64,000 nucleotides of DNA from Cyprinodon diabolis. Its lineage: Eukaryota; Chordata; Actinopteri; Cyprinodontiformes; Cyprinodontidae. Shown piece by piece: positions 31,791 to 43,826 of the stretch. Positions within the stretch are counted from its first letter, which is position 1. Every line of letters starts with the position of its first letter. The stretch covers positions 26,148,474 through 26,212,473 of the forward strand of contig CM060065.1 of assembly GCA_030533445.1 (NCBI GenBank). The letters are read 5' to 3'. Both the position numbers and the translations under genes were made by a program. The notes below the pieces were generated by a model. The model made no database searches and was not told the origin of the DNA. It saw only the letters and a program-made list of their open reading frames with translations.

Positions 31791-34700
31791 CCTCTCCCAC
31801 ACCCAAACACTCAAGTTAACACATTGCATTAAAACTGTAGAAGTAAAAAATAGTAACCATGTAAAATCAAATAATACAAAAGATAGAGTAGATGTTTGTA
31901 AGTATTTTGTTAATTATGAACTAAGTTATTAAACATTTTCAAGCTATTTAAATATAAAACACTTCCTTTTAGGCATTACATAAGCAAATTCTAGGTTGTG
32001 TAAGGCAGTAGCTTGCATAGGTTACATAAACACTGGAATATAAATAAACTATTTTGCAGTCATGATTTAAATATAATAAAGCAGTGCTTAATGCTGTGAT
32101 ACAGTATCATGTTCAATTACAAAGGGCTTATTAGAGATTCAAACAGTTTTACTGATCAAGATGTTACAAGAGGGGTATAAATCTTATAGTGGTCAAATAT
32201 TTCCACATCCTCCTAATAGAAAAAGCTAAGAAAGGTCATTCATCTTCTTCTAATTGATTGAAACTGATCTAAAGGACATACATCCTACAATTCACCATTG
32301 CTATGATATGAAATGAGATCTAGATGCATATCTACAGTAAAGCAAACTTATGTGTAAAAAATTATTCCGTATTACACATTAAAACTGATTTTGAAATCCA
32401 CAGCATATTCAAACTAAATACAATACTCTTGAAGTACCATAAGGTCTGCACTGTGATATCTAAAGAAAAAAGAAGTGTCGTCCAACCTAATTTATAATGC
32501 AACCAAATTGAATCACCCAATTTTTTGCTAATGGAAATTACTTATGTAAATAAAACCATATATTGCATTTTATATTGTATTTAGATTTGTTGCATTTTTA
32601 TTACACTTATTAATTTAATCTAATTCTAATTTATTGTTATCAAGGTTGTATTTAATAAAAAAAAAGTAAGTTAAAGTCCTATTCGGTTACTATTAGGCTG
32701 CACTTTTAAAAAAGATGAAATTGTCCAGAGAGCTGTTCCAAATGAAATTTATTTTTGTTTTACACTTGTGTTAACAAAATGACAAATAAAATCTAAGTCT
32801 AAGTCTATTCCCAATCTTTTAATCAAACAAAATCACATTCATTTATGCCAACTTGAAGTATATGATGAAGTTTGAATATTAAATAAATATAAATATATTA
32901 TTTTACAATTTCATGGATATACTGCAAAAGATTGTGGGAAAGATAAAAAAAGAAGCTTTTAGTTTAAAACTAGTAGTGCTTTAAACATTTCAATTTATTT
33001 AATAGCTATGTCTGCCCTTTTTAAAAGTAAAGAAAAATCTAAGTTAAAGAATGATGGAAAGATCCTAATTTAAGAAATTAAAGGTGTCCCACCTGAAAGC
33101 AGAAATACATCTTTAAGAACAAGTTCCCTGGAAACACCTTTTTTTTCTGAAGATAGTCTGACCGGCATGTGTTGCCTTGAGTGTGACTGTTCTTCTTTCT
33201 CCCTTTCTCCTCAGCTGACATAATGGCTGCAGACCAGGTCTTGATGGAAGTAAGATGGGAGTAATAAAGAGCCCAATGGGAGCGGTGTGGGGGTGTCACA
33301 TGTATGGTATTGCAGCCTTGCTACAGATCAGCAGGCCACAGAGCTGCAGGAGAATGCTTTTATAACGAAGGAATGCTGCAGGTGATACATACAATTACAT
33401 GACATATAGAACCACTGACAGTCTGACACCCACAGACTGTGCTCATGTTGGCATGTGTATGCATGTTTGTGTGTAAAAGGTAAGCCTGGAAAGGCATCAG
33501 TGTGGGGTATTGAAAAATTAAGCATAAAAATAAACATACTTAATTTAAAATCAATGCACTATTAGCAGTAGAAATTCAACTGTGCCACTTTTAACCTGCC
33601 AATTGTCTCTGCCATTTAGAATGAATCTTTGCAATTATCAGAAGACTTGGAAGAGGCAGAATAAATATTTTTTTTTAGCGAGAGACAAAACTATGACATA
33701 GTTTGCTTTCAAATAGACTCATAACACAGAAAAAAAAAAAGGTTAAGACAGTGACAGGGAGAGGCAAGAACCAAGAATAGTTTTACTTCTTCTAATAATC
33801 TGATGTGATTACAATAGCCTGGTCTGCAGCCTTATTTCATGGAATATTAAATTCAAATGTGACTGCAAAGGACAGAGCAAAAAAGGGGGGGTGGGACATA
33901 ATATTGTCTCACTGATGCCGCTGTGAGCACTCGCTGACCAGATGCAGTTTACTGCATTGGCAAGCAAACAAACACTCCTCTTACAATTTTTTATAGGTGT
34001 GTTGGTGTGTGTGTGTGTGTGTGGGGGGGGTGATCAATACTTATGCAAATGACTTGTATTTCATCTTCAAATGAAAAAGCTTTTGTTTGTTTTGTTTTTT
34101 TGTTTTTGTTTTTTTACATAGATCCGTTTTGTATTCAGGTTACAATCAATATATCATTTGAAGGTTTAAAAATATTAACTTCCTAAACCTCGAAATGATT
34201 ATTTAAGCCAACATAGCTGAACTTAAAAAAAAATGTAAGAAATTGAATTTTTGAATTGTCTTTTTTGTTGTTGCTGTTGTTGAATAAAGGAAATGTATTG
34301 TTGGAGCTCCAGTCAGCGTGCATTCAGCTGAGAATTTTTCAGAGAGGAGAATGCTGCCTCCACTTGGTTGGATGTAATGCAGGTTGAAAACATGAAGGAT
34401 ATTGTATAGCTTTTAAAAAGATAGCTGTTGAATATCTTTGTTGATTATCTGCTTAATTTACACTTTTATTGAATGTGCCACCAGCATTTCCCTAAGGGGA
34501 AACATAGTGGTGGAAGTATTAGGTTGTGGGATAGTAATTTGCATCTGTCCTGTAAAAAAAGGTTTAAACAGAAACATGAATCTAGAAAAGTCCTAAAGAT
34601 CTCAATTTGGTTGTATTAATAAAAAAAATGGCTAAAAATATAAGTCTCTAGAATAGTAAATAAATAAATTAAAGTTCAAATGTACAACTTTTGAGGGGGA

Positions 34701-37395
34701 AACCAGAAAAACAAATCCTTTATTTTCTGTTTTGGTCCATCATAACAATCACAAAATCCATGGACAAAAAATGTGTGGGACATACTGGTCCCACACTTCT
34801 TGGGGTTTCGGGCTAATTTTATTCTAAATTCAAGCTGGAAGTTGCACTGAGTTTCAACCTATTACAGGATATGTCATAATATTTTATTTAGGTTTGTTTA
34901 TATTTACATTGTTTGGCATATATAAGAAATGTACTATCACGGAAGGAAAATTTTTAATTACATTTTATTTTTTTAAATCAAAAATCCAAATCAGACTTCT
35001 ACCTAGAGAGAAATACACAAAAAGCATAAAATAAATCCACCTCTAATTAAACAAGAGATAAAGAGAAACAAAAAAACACAGACTAAAACTATTACCAACT
35101 GGAATTGGAAGAACAAGAACAAAGAAGAAATAGATAAAGTCACTCTAAATAATCAGATGATTACTTTAAAGAAAGCATTTCATTTGAATGAACTGGAATT
35201 GTTGCACCTCATTTTGTCATATTATCTCAAATATTTCCTCCATAGTTTTATATACTTCATCATCGGGCAACCTTGGCTGCATCATGACATTAAGAGGAAA
35301 TGAAGTTGAAAGGCAAAATCATCATTAGTATTTAGATTAAATCAGATAAAAGGGAGTGTTCAAGCATTGTGTCCAGGCTGGACTTTTATGAGCAAACACT
35401 GTGCCTCCTTATGGGATGCATAATAAGCACCTCTGCCCTCTGGGAATAGCCATCACAATGGTAGCAGTGTGTTGTGATAAACCTCTTCTATCTTAGCTTA
35501 TCTGAATTAGCCATCAGTTTACTAGGTGTAATAACAGAACAGGACAGCACTTCACCTATGTTAAAGAACAAAAATAAAAAACTAAATGGCAGCGTTTGTA
35601 CTCGACAATTCCATATTCAGGCAATCTTGTCATGGAAATGTGGATATAAAGTATGGCAATCACTTCTCACTCAGTGGTAAGCCATATGGTTCATTATGTG
35701 TTATCAAATACACACAGATATACACAGCAAGATCAAATGTCATAAATTCTCCACTATTATATGAACAAATACTGAGATTTTTGTCTGCAACAAAGGCCTT
35801 TACTTCCAGACTGTCCTCTCAGTTCTTCTGATCAGGGCTTTATCAATTTGAAAGAGAGAAGCAGACATGAGTATCCAAACTTTTTCATTGAACGTATGTC
35901 ACCTTTTTCTTTCATTCGGGACTCCAACTCTACTGTGACCCCAGAGGGAAAAAAGATGCAAGTAAGATGGATAGTGACAGAAGAAACAACCCTAACTGAG
36001 AGATCTTTTACTTTCTGTTACTGATTTTCCCCCCACAATTTATCCATGGTGCCCTTAATGATTTTAGTTCTTCGTGATGACTACAAAAAAAATGTAAAAA
36101 TGTATTTCAATTCCTTGAAAAGCTACAACCACAAACCCCAGTGAAATTTGGGTGGGTAGATAAACCAAAAGAAATTAGTTTGGAATTAAGATATACGGAA
36201 AATTTTATATTTTGCCAATATACAGGTACAGTAGTAGTCATTCAAAATTTCCCCACTTTCTTTGATGGGCCCTTGGTTGGTTCCTGGCTGGTCCCCCTAC
36301 AATTCCTTTTTAGACAGCAATCTTTGTACTAAAATATTCTGTCATGATCTGTGGACATAAAGATCTAAAGAGAAACGTCATCTCCTGGTCAGAGCCTGTA
36401 ATTCAGTGAAAGGGTGGTGTCACGGAAAATATGTTGGGTTCATGAAGGGGATTTTGCTGGGATTTGCAGGGGAATGGGCTGCTATTCGGCTGGGGTTTGA
36501 CTGGGAAGGGCCGTTTTTGAATGGCTGCAACTACATTTGCTTTACTACCTGCTTTTATCATTTTTTTTAATCTTTACTTCCTTCTAGTCTGATTTACTTT
36601 TCCTTCTATTTTATTGTTTTATTCATGTACAATGAATGGCATTTTCACTGAATTGTACTTGAAAGTGTGGCATGCAGTTGTTTCTTCTCTGCAAAGCAAA
36701 TCAAGCAGAGATATGTATATCAGTTGAAGAGTGCACATGATATTCTTGATTCGATTCAGAGATATGACAAATCTGTAGACTGTAATGTCTGTGTTCTTTG
36801 GGTTGTTCTCCTCTTTAAAAGTGAACTAGTAAGTAAGCAAATTGCAGTTTATTGTCATTCAACTGATAATAAATAACCAGTTTTACCCTTGATTTGAATG
36901 ACCTATTAATTAACTATAACTTCCACTTCTAGTTATTTAATTTATTAATAATCTTCTGTTAAGCTTTCACAACAAATACATGGCATGGAGAAAACTGGAT
37001 GGCTCCACATCTCCAATCTCCGTGGTCCCTACCTGAGCTGTCAATCCCTTCAGCCATGTGTGGCTACATCTGATGTTGGACCTTACTTTTTTTTTCAAGA
37101 TATTAGTGCTTTGTGGTATATTTAAAGCTTCACAAAATATTTTTTAACCTAAACCTACTTAATATTTTTAACGTTTTCCTTGGCTGTTTAGTGTTGCATG
37201 CTTCTAATGTGGATTGTGCAAATATGTTCTATAACTACAGCTAATCTCAATAGGGCTGCAGAAAATCCTACAAAAAATGTGACCTAATTAATCCACTGAG
37301 ATAGTAGTGCTGTTCACAGTAGTATTGTGATTCAAAAACTCTTCTAGTTTGTGTTGTCGACCAATGAGATCAAATCACAGATGCAAACTCTAGCA
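31791..37395. other. Long non-coding stretch, no gene recognised
   Basis: AT-rich desert sequence. A (TG)n run followed by eight Gs lies at about 33997-34030. Blocks at 33085-33300 and 35345-35460 have a less biased composition and could be conserved regulatory DNA. Frames up to 81 codons lack recognised domains. No transposon termini were found. Confidence 0.5.
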
Positions 37396-37400
37396 GGTGT

Positions 37401-37819
37401 TGTCACGTTATGTGGAGGTTTTTAGAGGACAATAATGCAGAGACGGAAGCTGAGGGGATGTCTTGTAGTTATAATGTTGTTACAAAGGAAAGAAAAGCAA
37501 AGTTCAAAACAAAACACAGAAAAACCAAGTACCAGGAGACCTCAGAGAAAACACACAAAGAGTTAAGAAACAACGAGGAACCAACCAACAGTAACTGAAG
37601 AGGAGGAGTATAAATGGGAGACTGAATGAAGACCAGGCTAATCAGCAGATTGGGAGCAGGTGTGGACAGAGGAATCTAGAAGGAGCTGGGAGAAGGAGAC
37701 TGACTCAAGAGGGCAACAGAGGGGTAAAAATAAATAAATAAGAACTGAAATAAAACCAAAAACAACTACAATAACACAAAAATTTTTACATAAACTTAAA
37801 CAGAAACAAAACCATGACA
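37401..37819 (-). mobile_element. Solo LTR of an LTR retrotransposon, 419 bp
   Basis: Read on the minus strand it starts TGTCATGGTTTTG and ends ATAACGTGACA. A perfect 5-bp duplication, GGTGT, lies on each side (37396-37400 and 37820-37824). Internal words on the minus strand include CACCTGCTCCCAATC, a TATA-like CATTTATACTCC and the CTGCATTATTGTCCTC end. The 5-bp duplication and TG...CA ends support an LTR rather than a DNA transposon. A related decayed copy lies at 18859-19266. No coding sequence is present; the 62-codon frame inside is incidental. Confidence 0.7.
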
Positions 37820-37824
37820 GGTGT

Positions 37825-38175
37825 CTCCTTAAGGTAATATACTGAAACAGACTTTAAGTATGCAAAGTATTTGGAAACTTGTTCAGTTTCCAGGCTTCTG
37901 TGTTCACATAAATGTTGAAGACAAAAGCATGATATATTTTTTTTAACCTACAGTACAGCTACACTAAATGCACTATATTTTTATAGACATTTCCTTCTGC
38001 AATTCCCATAAAATACATTGACCCAATGAGTTACAAGAAATGAAACGGGAATTGACTTTCAATATATTTCTTTAATAAATATGATAGCAGATAAGAGAAT
38101 AGTATATTTGTTTCACTCTTGGGAGCAAATATATATTTCTAAGCTAACTTTCATTCTTCAAAATTAAGAATTGCT
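37825..38175. other. Non-coding stretch
   Basis: AT-rich, nothing recognised. Confidence 0.55.
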
Positions 38176-38179
38176 CTTG

Positions 38180-38360
38180 CCTTTTTAAGTGATGTAAGGA
38201 AAAGAGAGTCAAAGTGAGAGTGCGTAGAAATAGCACCGCATGCAGAGTGTTTACAGATTTCTCCAGGCTCACCACAGGCATTTACAGTGTAATGTTTATG
38301 TCAATTAAAGGCTTTTATTGAGCTTAAGACTTGTCAACAGGATTGTTGGCACATTGCTTT
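38180..38360. promoter_or_regulatory. Candidate conserved non-coding element
   Basis: AGAAATAGCACCGCATGCAG, CACAGGCATTTACAGTG and GTCAATTAAAGGC followed by TTTTATTGAGC form a compact, mixed-composition block with Hox/Cdx-like TTTATTG and homeodomain TCAATTA words. No coding frame. This is inference. Confidence 0.3.
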
Positions 38361-40199
38361 TTTTGTTATTAAGATATTTGGAATTTTATTTTAATTGTTA
38401 ACTTTCAAGTGTCTGAAAACATTGAAAAATATTTAAACAAATATTGGTATAAAAAAACAAAGATTTTAGAGTCTATAAAAGATTAAGGAGGTTGATTTAC
38501 TTGCACAGCATTCTTTGTGGTAAATATATAGCAAATTGTAAGGCATCGTTGTGGCATTTTTATTATAAATAAAAGCCCCAGTTCTTAGAAACAAGACAAC
38601 TTGTCTACAAGTTGAGGCCTACAGCTACAGCAGCTGAGGTGTGCAAGACTGTCTCAGTAAGCCCACCCACAAGAGCCACCAGCGAAGAAGATCACTCCTA
38701 CGTTAAGAACACAAGCCTCTGCTCTGCTTTTCACCACCGGTAGGCCTAATCCCCTTGGCTGCAGCCTGATTCCTGCAGTTTGTTACCACACAAAACCACA
38801 GGAGCAACAGAGTTGGCTCAGCCCGTGGTTTCAGCAGGGAACAGAAAGGATGCCTCGATAGACATGAAAACATCCTGTCATCAAAAAATATCAGACACAG
38901 CTTTGGTAAACTGATGTACAACTCTATTTGTGGTTTTATTTATTTGTTGACTTTTTTATTTTGTATTACTTATTTTTCTTGTTTTGGATTGATGTAAGTA
39001 CAACATGGCAGTGGGTATGGAAAAGCAAGAAATTTATAAATTGTAAAGAGAATGATGATTAAAAATGATTAAAAGTGACAAAATACTTTTGTAATAAAAA
39101 GGTATATTTTTCTTTCCTTTATATTGTGTCTTTGAAATTACACCATTGTTTGTTTTTCAACCTCACAGCACATTTAGCCTCATTTGAATTATTGTTTTTT
39201 TTTATTGCCTAAACAACAAGTAACTGACTTAATAATAATAAAGTGGATATTTTTCTTCCCTAACAAGACTGTGACTATCTCCACTGTTTGTGAAATTCTT
39301 TTGGGATATGGGAATATGTTATCTAGAGGATGGATATAAAGTTTACATATCTATTTCTTTTAATAAGGTGGAAAATTATCAAGCATTCTAAATTAATACA
39401 TTAAAAACAACCATCAGATAGTAAAAACAAATTCTGTAATAATGACTAATTTAGGCAGCCTGAAAAAGAAAAAAACGTATTCTTAATCACCTACCAAATA
39501 AGCTGAAAAAAATTGTGGCTCAATCTGGACTTAAATTTCAGTTTTGGATGACTGCCAGGTGAATACATTTATTTAACTTTAAAAAGCATATGATAGCTTT
39601 TATTGACTGTTTCGCAAACTGTGATGCATTGATGTGTTGTAAAGCTTCATTTCTGCTATTAAAATTCTTCTAATAATTTTTGTCTGCATTTATTGCAGTC
39701 ATTTAAAGAGTTATGCAATTTGATTTCCCGCACTGGCTGGAATACCATACCCTTAAAAGCTAACTAGGAAAATACCAAACAAATAAAATTACACTGTGAA
39801 TCTGGTATGGAAAGTGTTTTATCACCATTGTAGATGTGATCAAGACAGATTTATGATGTTAAGATTATTTTGCTGTGGGATATTCTGTCTGACATTTATA
39901 AAAAAGAAGGCATCTATATGAGCTCAGCCCAAATACGAGGCTTGGGGGCCTATAAATATACATATATATGCTTTGTGTATGTTTTCCCCATAGTGATAAA
40001 GCAGTGCAGCCTTATGTTTGCATCACAGCCAAGAGGTAGGTAAGGCTGTTCGGTGTAGTATATTTCACTTCTTGAGTCCATGTTTGCAGGCTCAGAAATG
40101 TGGCTGTGTTGTGTCTCGACTCTCTGTAAGTATAGGATAAGGCCTGTTATCAATAGATTATGTAAGTGGATGCACCTCAAAACTAACAGAATCTACACC
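38361..40199. other. Non-coding stretch, no gene recognised
   Basis: No recognisable domain or repeat. The frames at 38703-38921 and 39950-40180 on the minus strand have no motifs. Confidence 0.55.
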
Positions 40200-40560
40200 C
40201 AGAGCAGCAGCTTTGATTTATTGTTCCTCCAAAGCCGTTTCACACACAGTTAAGATCCTGAAATTTTCAAAAGAAAAAAAAAAAGGCAAATGAGAATGCT
40301 AATTTCTGCAGCATAATCAAAGAATCTTTTTGCAACGTTTCTCTCTAATTCTCCATGTAAAAAGTTAGCAATATCAAAAGGCGAGGTGTGCAAAAATTAC
40401 TATTTAATGCAAGCAAATTACATACAAAGACTGAGAAGTTGCTTTTAACTTATTCAGACCCGAGGTATAATTGTAATAAAACAGATTGAAAGCAATGCTT
40501 GCAACTTTCAAGCATTTTCATTAGAATGCTTGTGTACAAAAGGAGGAATTAAGAACGCAA
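40200..40560. promoter_or_regulatory. Candidate conserved non-coding element, POU/homeodomain-like motifs
   Basis: Contains GATTTATTGTTCC, an octamer-like ATGCTAATTTC, GCATAATCAAAG (a TCF/LEF- or SOX-like core), ATGCAAGCAAATTAC and TATAATTGTAAT. There is no frame and no repeat signature. The motif variety and absence of simple repeats are what single it out. This is inference from the sequence alone. Confidence 0.3.
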
Positions 40561-40807
40561 GAACTGTCAAGCAAAATGTTTGTTTTACTGTGACCTAGGA
40601 ATCAATGTAAAATTGAAAAGGTATAAACTCTCACTATAATCGCTTAATATGTATAATATACTCTGATTTGAAAATAAAGATGGATCTTATTTTTTCACCG
40701 TTGCTAAATTGATTTTGGACGTACATACAAACCTATATAGTATTCCTTATATTCCAGATCCATAAAGATTGAATGTCATGATGTATTTAAAACAAGCAAT
40801 AGGTATG

Positions 40808-40815
40808 TTATGCAT
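40808..40815. repeat. Left target-site duplication of hAT MITE
   Basis: TTATGCAT, identical to 41201-41208. Eight bases is the hAT duplication length. Confidence 0.9.
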
Positions 40816-41200
40816 TAGAGACTGACATTTTTTCGGGAATCCCACCGGTCACGGGATTCCCGTGGGATTCCCGTGGGATGGGAGTCAGTATTAGTAACGA
40901 TCACGGGGTTGGGACGGTACAGGATTAAACATTAACGGGAGCAGACGGGAGCGGGAGCAAACCAATAGTAACTTCCGCTCTGAGTTTTTCACCCGCGCTC
41001 AAAAACAACGAGAATGGGAGTGGTGCAGGAGCAGGAGTCATTCTGAATGGGAGCGGGATGGGAGTGGGAGTAATTCACCAGGAGTGGGACGGGACAGGAT
41101 TTAGATTTCTACTCTGGCCCGGGATCAGGACGGGACACCATTTTTTTCTGTGGGAGTGGGATGGGACAGGAGTTAAAATACACTCCTGTGTCAGTCTCTA
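40816..41200. mobile_element. hAT-type MITE, 385 bp, perfectly bounded
   Basis: The termini TAGAGACTGACA and TGTCAGTCTCTA are perfect 12-bp inverted repeats, and a perfect 8-bp duplication TTATGCAT flanks them. TAGAG-type ends and 8-bp duplications define hAT. The interior is GC-rich and made of reiterated GGGAGTGGGA- and GGGACGGGA-like words, including a tandem 11-bp GGGATTCCCGT (40853-40863 and 40864-40874). It has no transposase, so it must have been moved by an autonomous hAT elsewhere. The intact ends suggest one of the youngest insertions in this window. Confidence 0.92.
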
Positions 41201-41208
41201 TTATGCAT

Positions 41209-42525
41209 TTTATGCCAAATGCCTTTTATGCCATTAATTCTTCAAGCTTATACCATGGTCTGAGTGAATACTCAATTTTGATTGGCTGCAGGGTGTTTGT
41301 TGGAAAGTGTTGTAAGACACCTATCAAAAAGTTCCAACCAAATAGCCAGATTGTCCAGGGGCGGTTACCTTGGCAACGCATAAGATCCAGAGATAGTAAA
41401 TAGTCTACTCAGCTGCTTCTTGTAAAACATGTACAAATTTAACAGAAAAACAACATTTGCTTAACAATTAATTTATATATTTTTTTGCGCGTCTCTTATG
41501 GGGTTGAACAGTTCGAGTCGTTTCCAATATTGGAACTCCACATCAGACATTATCCCTTGCGTCAAAGTCCTCAGATCAGAGTTCTTTTTATTTTAAAGAG
41601 AGTAAGGAAAACTCTACCACCTTGTTTCCAGTGTCTTTGAATAAATGCTTAGACTTAAACTTTTTGTAAGTCAAGCAGGCAGAAAATGGTTTGAATATAG
41701 CTATAAGAACAGAAATGACATCTTGCAGCCACTTGTGATTGCTGGTTTTACCCAGTAGACTGGTTCAATCTTCCATGATGCTGGATATCTCTATGCTGTA
41801 ACAGAGTTTACTGTATCAGTCTGCAGCATGTGAACAGAAGAGCTTTTTATTAACAGCATAATTGACAACTTGACATACAGAACAAACAATACAAGGTCCA
41901 CTGATAATAAGGATATCCCCTGGACCAGATACTACCCTATTCTAAAGGTAAGGACATCATTTTAATCAAATGTTCTACATTTTCTTGGCAAGTACATCAA
42001 TTTAACCAAACCTTCACCTGCACCTAGAACTCAATAAAGACCAGACTTAAATGTGTGGCTGTACCCCCACTGGATATGACAATAGTCTGGTCTGTCAGGG
42101 TGTAACACACAACAACCTCTGCTACAAAATTAGACCCACCACTGAGTCAACTGATAAAAGGATGCTGAGATGCAATTACCATAAAAGCTGGGCCCCCTCA
42201 GAACTATTTCTTCTTTGCACCCCACATCACCCCTGACCTCCACCTGCCTCCAGAAAAATACTTGCCCCCCCCTTATTTTCCTTCACAATATTCCACTTAT
42301 AACTCATTGTGTCCTGCAATTTGAGGGCTCCACTGGGAGAAGCAATCCCTGAACTTCTATTCATTTGAATAACTGTATATGAGTGTTCCTGCTGAGTATA
42401 TTCACCATGGGATTGCCTTTATCTAGTAATGATTCTTATGAGAAGTACTTGATGCCTAGGAAGTTAAAGACACCTAATTCCTGCTAAGTCAAATTATGAG
42501 GAGCTAATATCGATATGATTTGGCT
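41209..42525. other. Non-coding stretch, possible old MITE at 41255-41415
   Basis: The words GAATACTCAATTTTGATTGG, TTGGAAAGTG and GGGGCGGTTACCTTGGCAAC resemble a widespread fish repeat whose copies start near such a GATTGG motif, but I could not define ends. The rest holds no recognised gene. Confidence 0.35.
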
Positions 42526-42529
42526 TTCT

Positions 42530-42760
42530 TTTTCTACTATAGCATATTTTTCCCTCATTACTGTATTTATTCTCATCCTAATCTGTCAGCTCTTGATCCG
42601 CCAGATACTGCAGTTACACTTAAAGTTGTGCAGGAAATGTGGCCGATAAAAGGAAACAAAGGGAACACGTTGGCAGGAGCATAAAGGTGTTGATGTGAGG
42701 CAGAAAGAAAACAGCACTCAGAGGTAACCTTTAAGGAACATGGTCATTAACACCTCCATT
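42530..42760. promoter_or_regulatory. Candidate conserved non-coding element
   Basis: Mixed-composition sequence with CATTACTGTATTTATTC, CTTGATCCGCCAGATAC, GTGGCCGATAAAAGG and GGAAACAAAGGGAACACG (SOX-like AACAAAG). No frame or repeat. This is inference from texture. Confidence 0.25.
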
Positions 42761-43776
42761 ACTAACTCTTCTGTATGAGCAGATCTATTAGTCATTTACA
42801 GCCCACTCTTACCATACATTTTTTATTATTTTTATTATTTTTTATTTTCGGTTGGGGTTGGTGTTGGTGTTGGGGTGGGGGGGTGAAAAAGCAGGACTCT
42901 TTAAAAGCCTTCTTTGTTTTCTTTTCAGCATCAGTCAGTCATGCATCGCTCAAAGATATTGTTTACAAGCTCCTTTGCATTACGTTGATCTGTTTACATT
43001 TATGCAGACTGTGTAGATTGGTATGGCGGGCCAATTGAACCCTGTATATTCAAGGCATGATGCGTAAACACAGCGTTTAAAGATAAAGACACTCGACAAC
43101 TGTTGTCAAATTTTTTCATGGCTTTCAAAATGATTTTGTTTCACATTTAACGCATTTCAAATTATTGTCAGCTGACATCTTTGTCAATTTCCCTCCAAAT
43201 GATAGCATTGGTGTGTCCCTTTGTGACCACTCCTTTTTTAATACTCCATCCATTTTTCATTCCTTGCTACATTAATTATGTGTTTTAGATGATACTCAAC
43301 TTATAATCATAGCATGGAAATATATCTTACATTTGGCGTCCTCCGCACTGTTCAACAAGCTCCATTTGAAATCTTAATTTTAAAGACATGTCTTAAAGCC
43401 CATAAGTTGCAAATGATAATTATGCTTTACAATATGAATTCCTGATTTATCCAATTTTTGGAAATATCTTATCTCATCCTAATAAAAAAAATTATACTTT
43501 GCACATGCACAGTGTTATTCTCATCCTGTTGGTTTTCCAGTATTTACATCTTGTGATCACTTAATTTACTAAGACTAGGCTTTTGTCTGGTATACAATCA
43601 CTTGAGATTCTGAGCTATAGAATGTGATAAGACAGATATTTTTTTTGGCCATTTTTGTTCCCATAGCATTTCACTTTGCAATAAAAGGCTTAGGTCAATA
43701 TTTACATGTTTTAAAAGCTGTTTAAGGGATGAAGGAAAGAAAACAACATGGACCTCTTGCAAAACAGCTTCATATC

Positions 43777-43780
<4 letters not shown>
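42761..43780. other. Non-coding stretch, no gene recognised
   Basis: Includes a T/G-rich low-complexity patch at about 42815-42890 (TTATTTTTATT, then GTTGGTGTTGGGG). Nothing else was recognised. Confidence 0.55.

Positions 43781-43781
<1 letters not shown>

Positions 43782-43823
<42 letters not shown>
43782..43823. repeat. (AT)n microsatellite
   Basis: An uninterrupted run of about 21 AT dinucleotides between CTTAATT and AAAGAAAA. Confidence 0.95.

Positions 43824-43826
<3 letters not shown>

Noticed and set aside
37401..37819. Considered as a MITE because its ends are inverted
   Set aside because: The 5-bp duplication, TG...CA termini and TATA-like signal fit a solo LTR better.
41161..41403. 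80-codon frame
   Set aside because: It starts inside the hAT MITE and runs out into flanking DNA across its target duplication.
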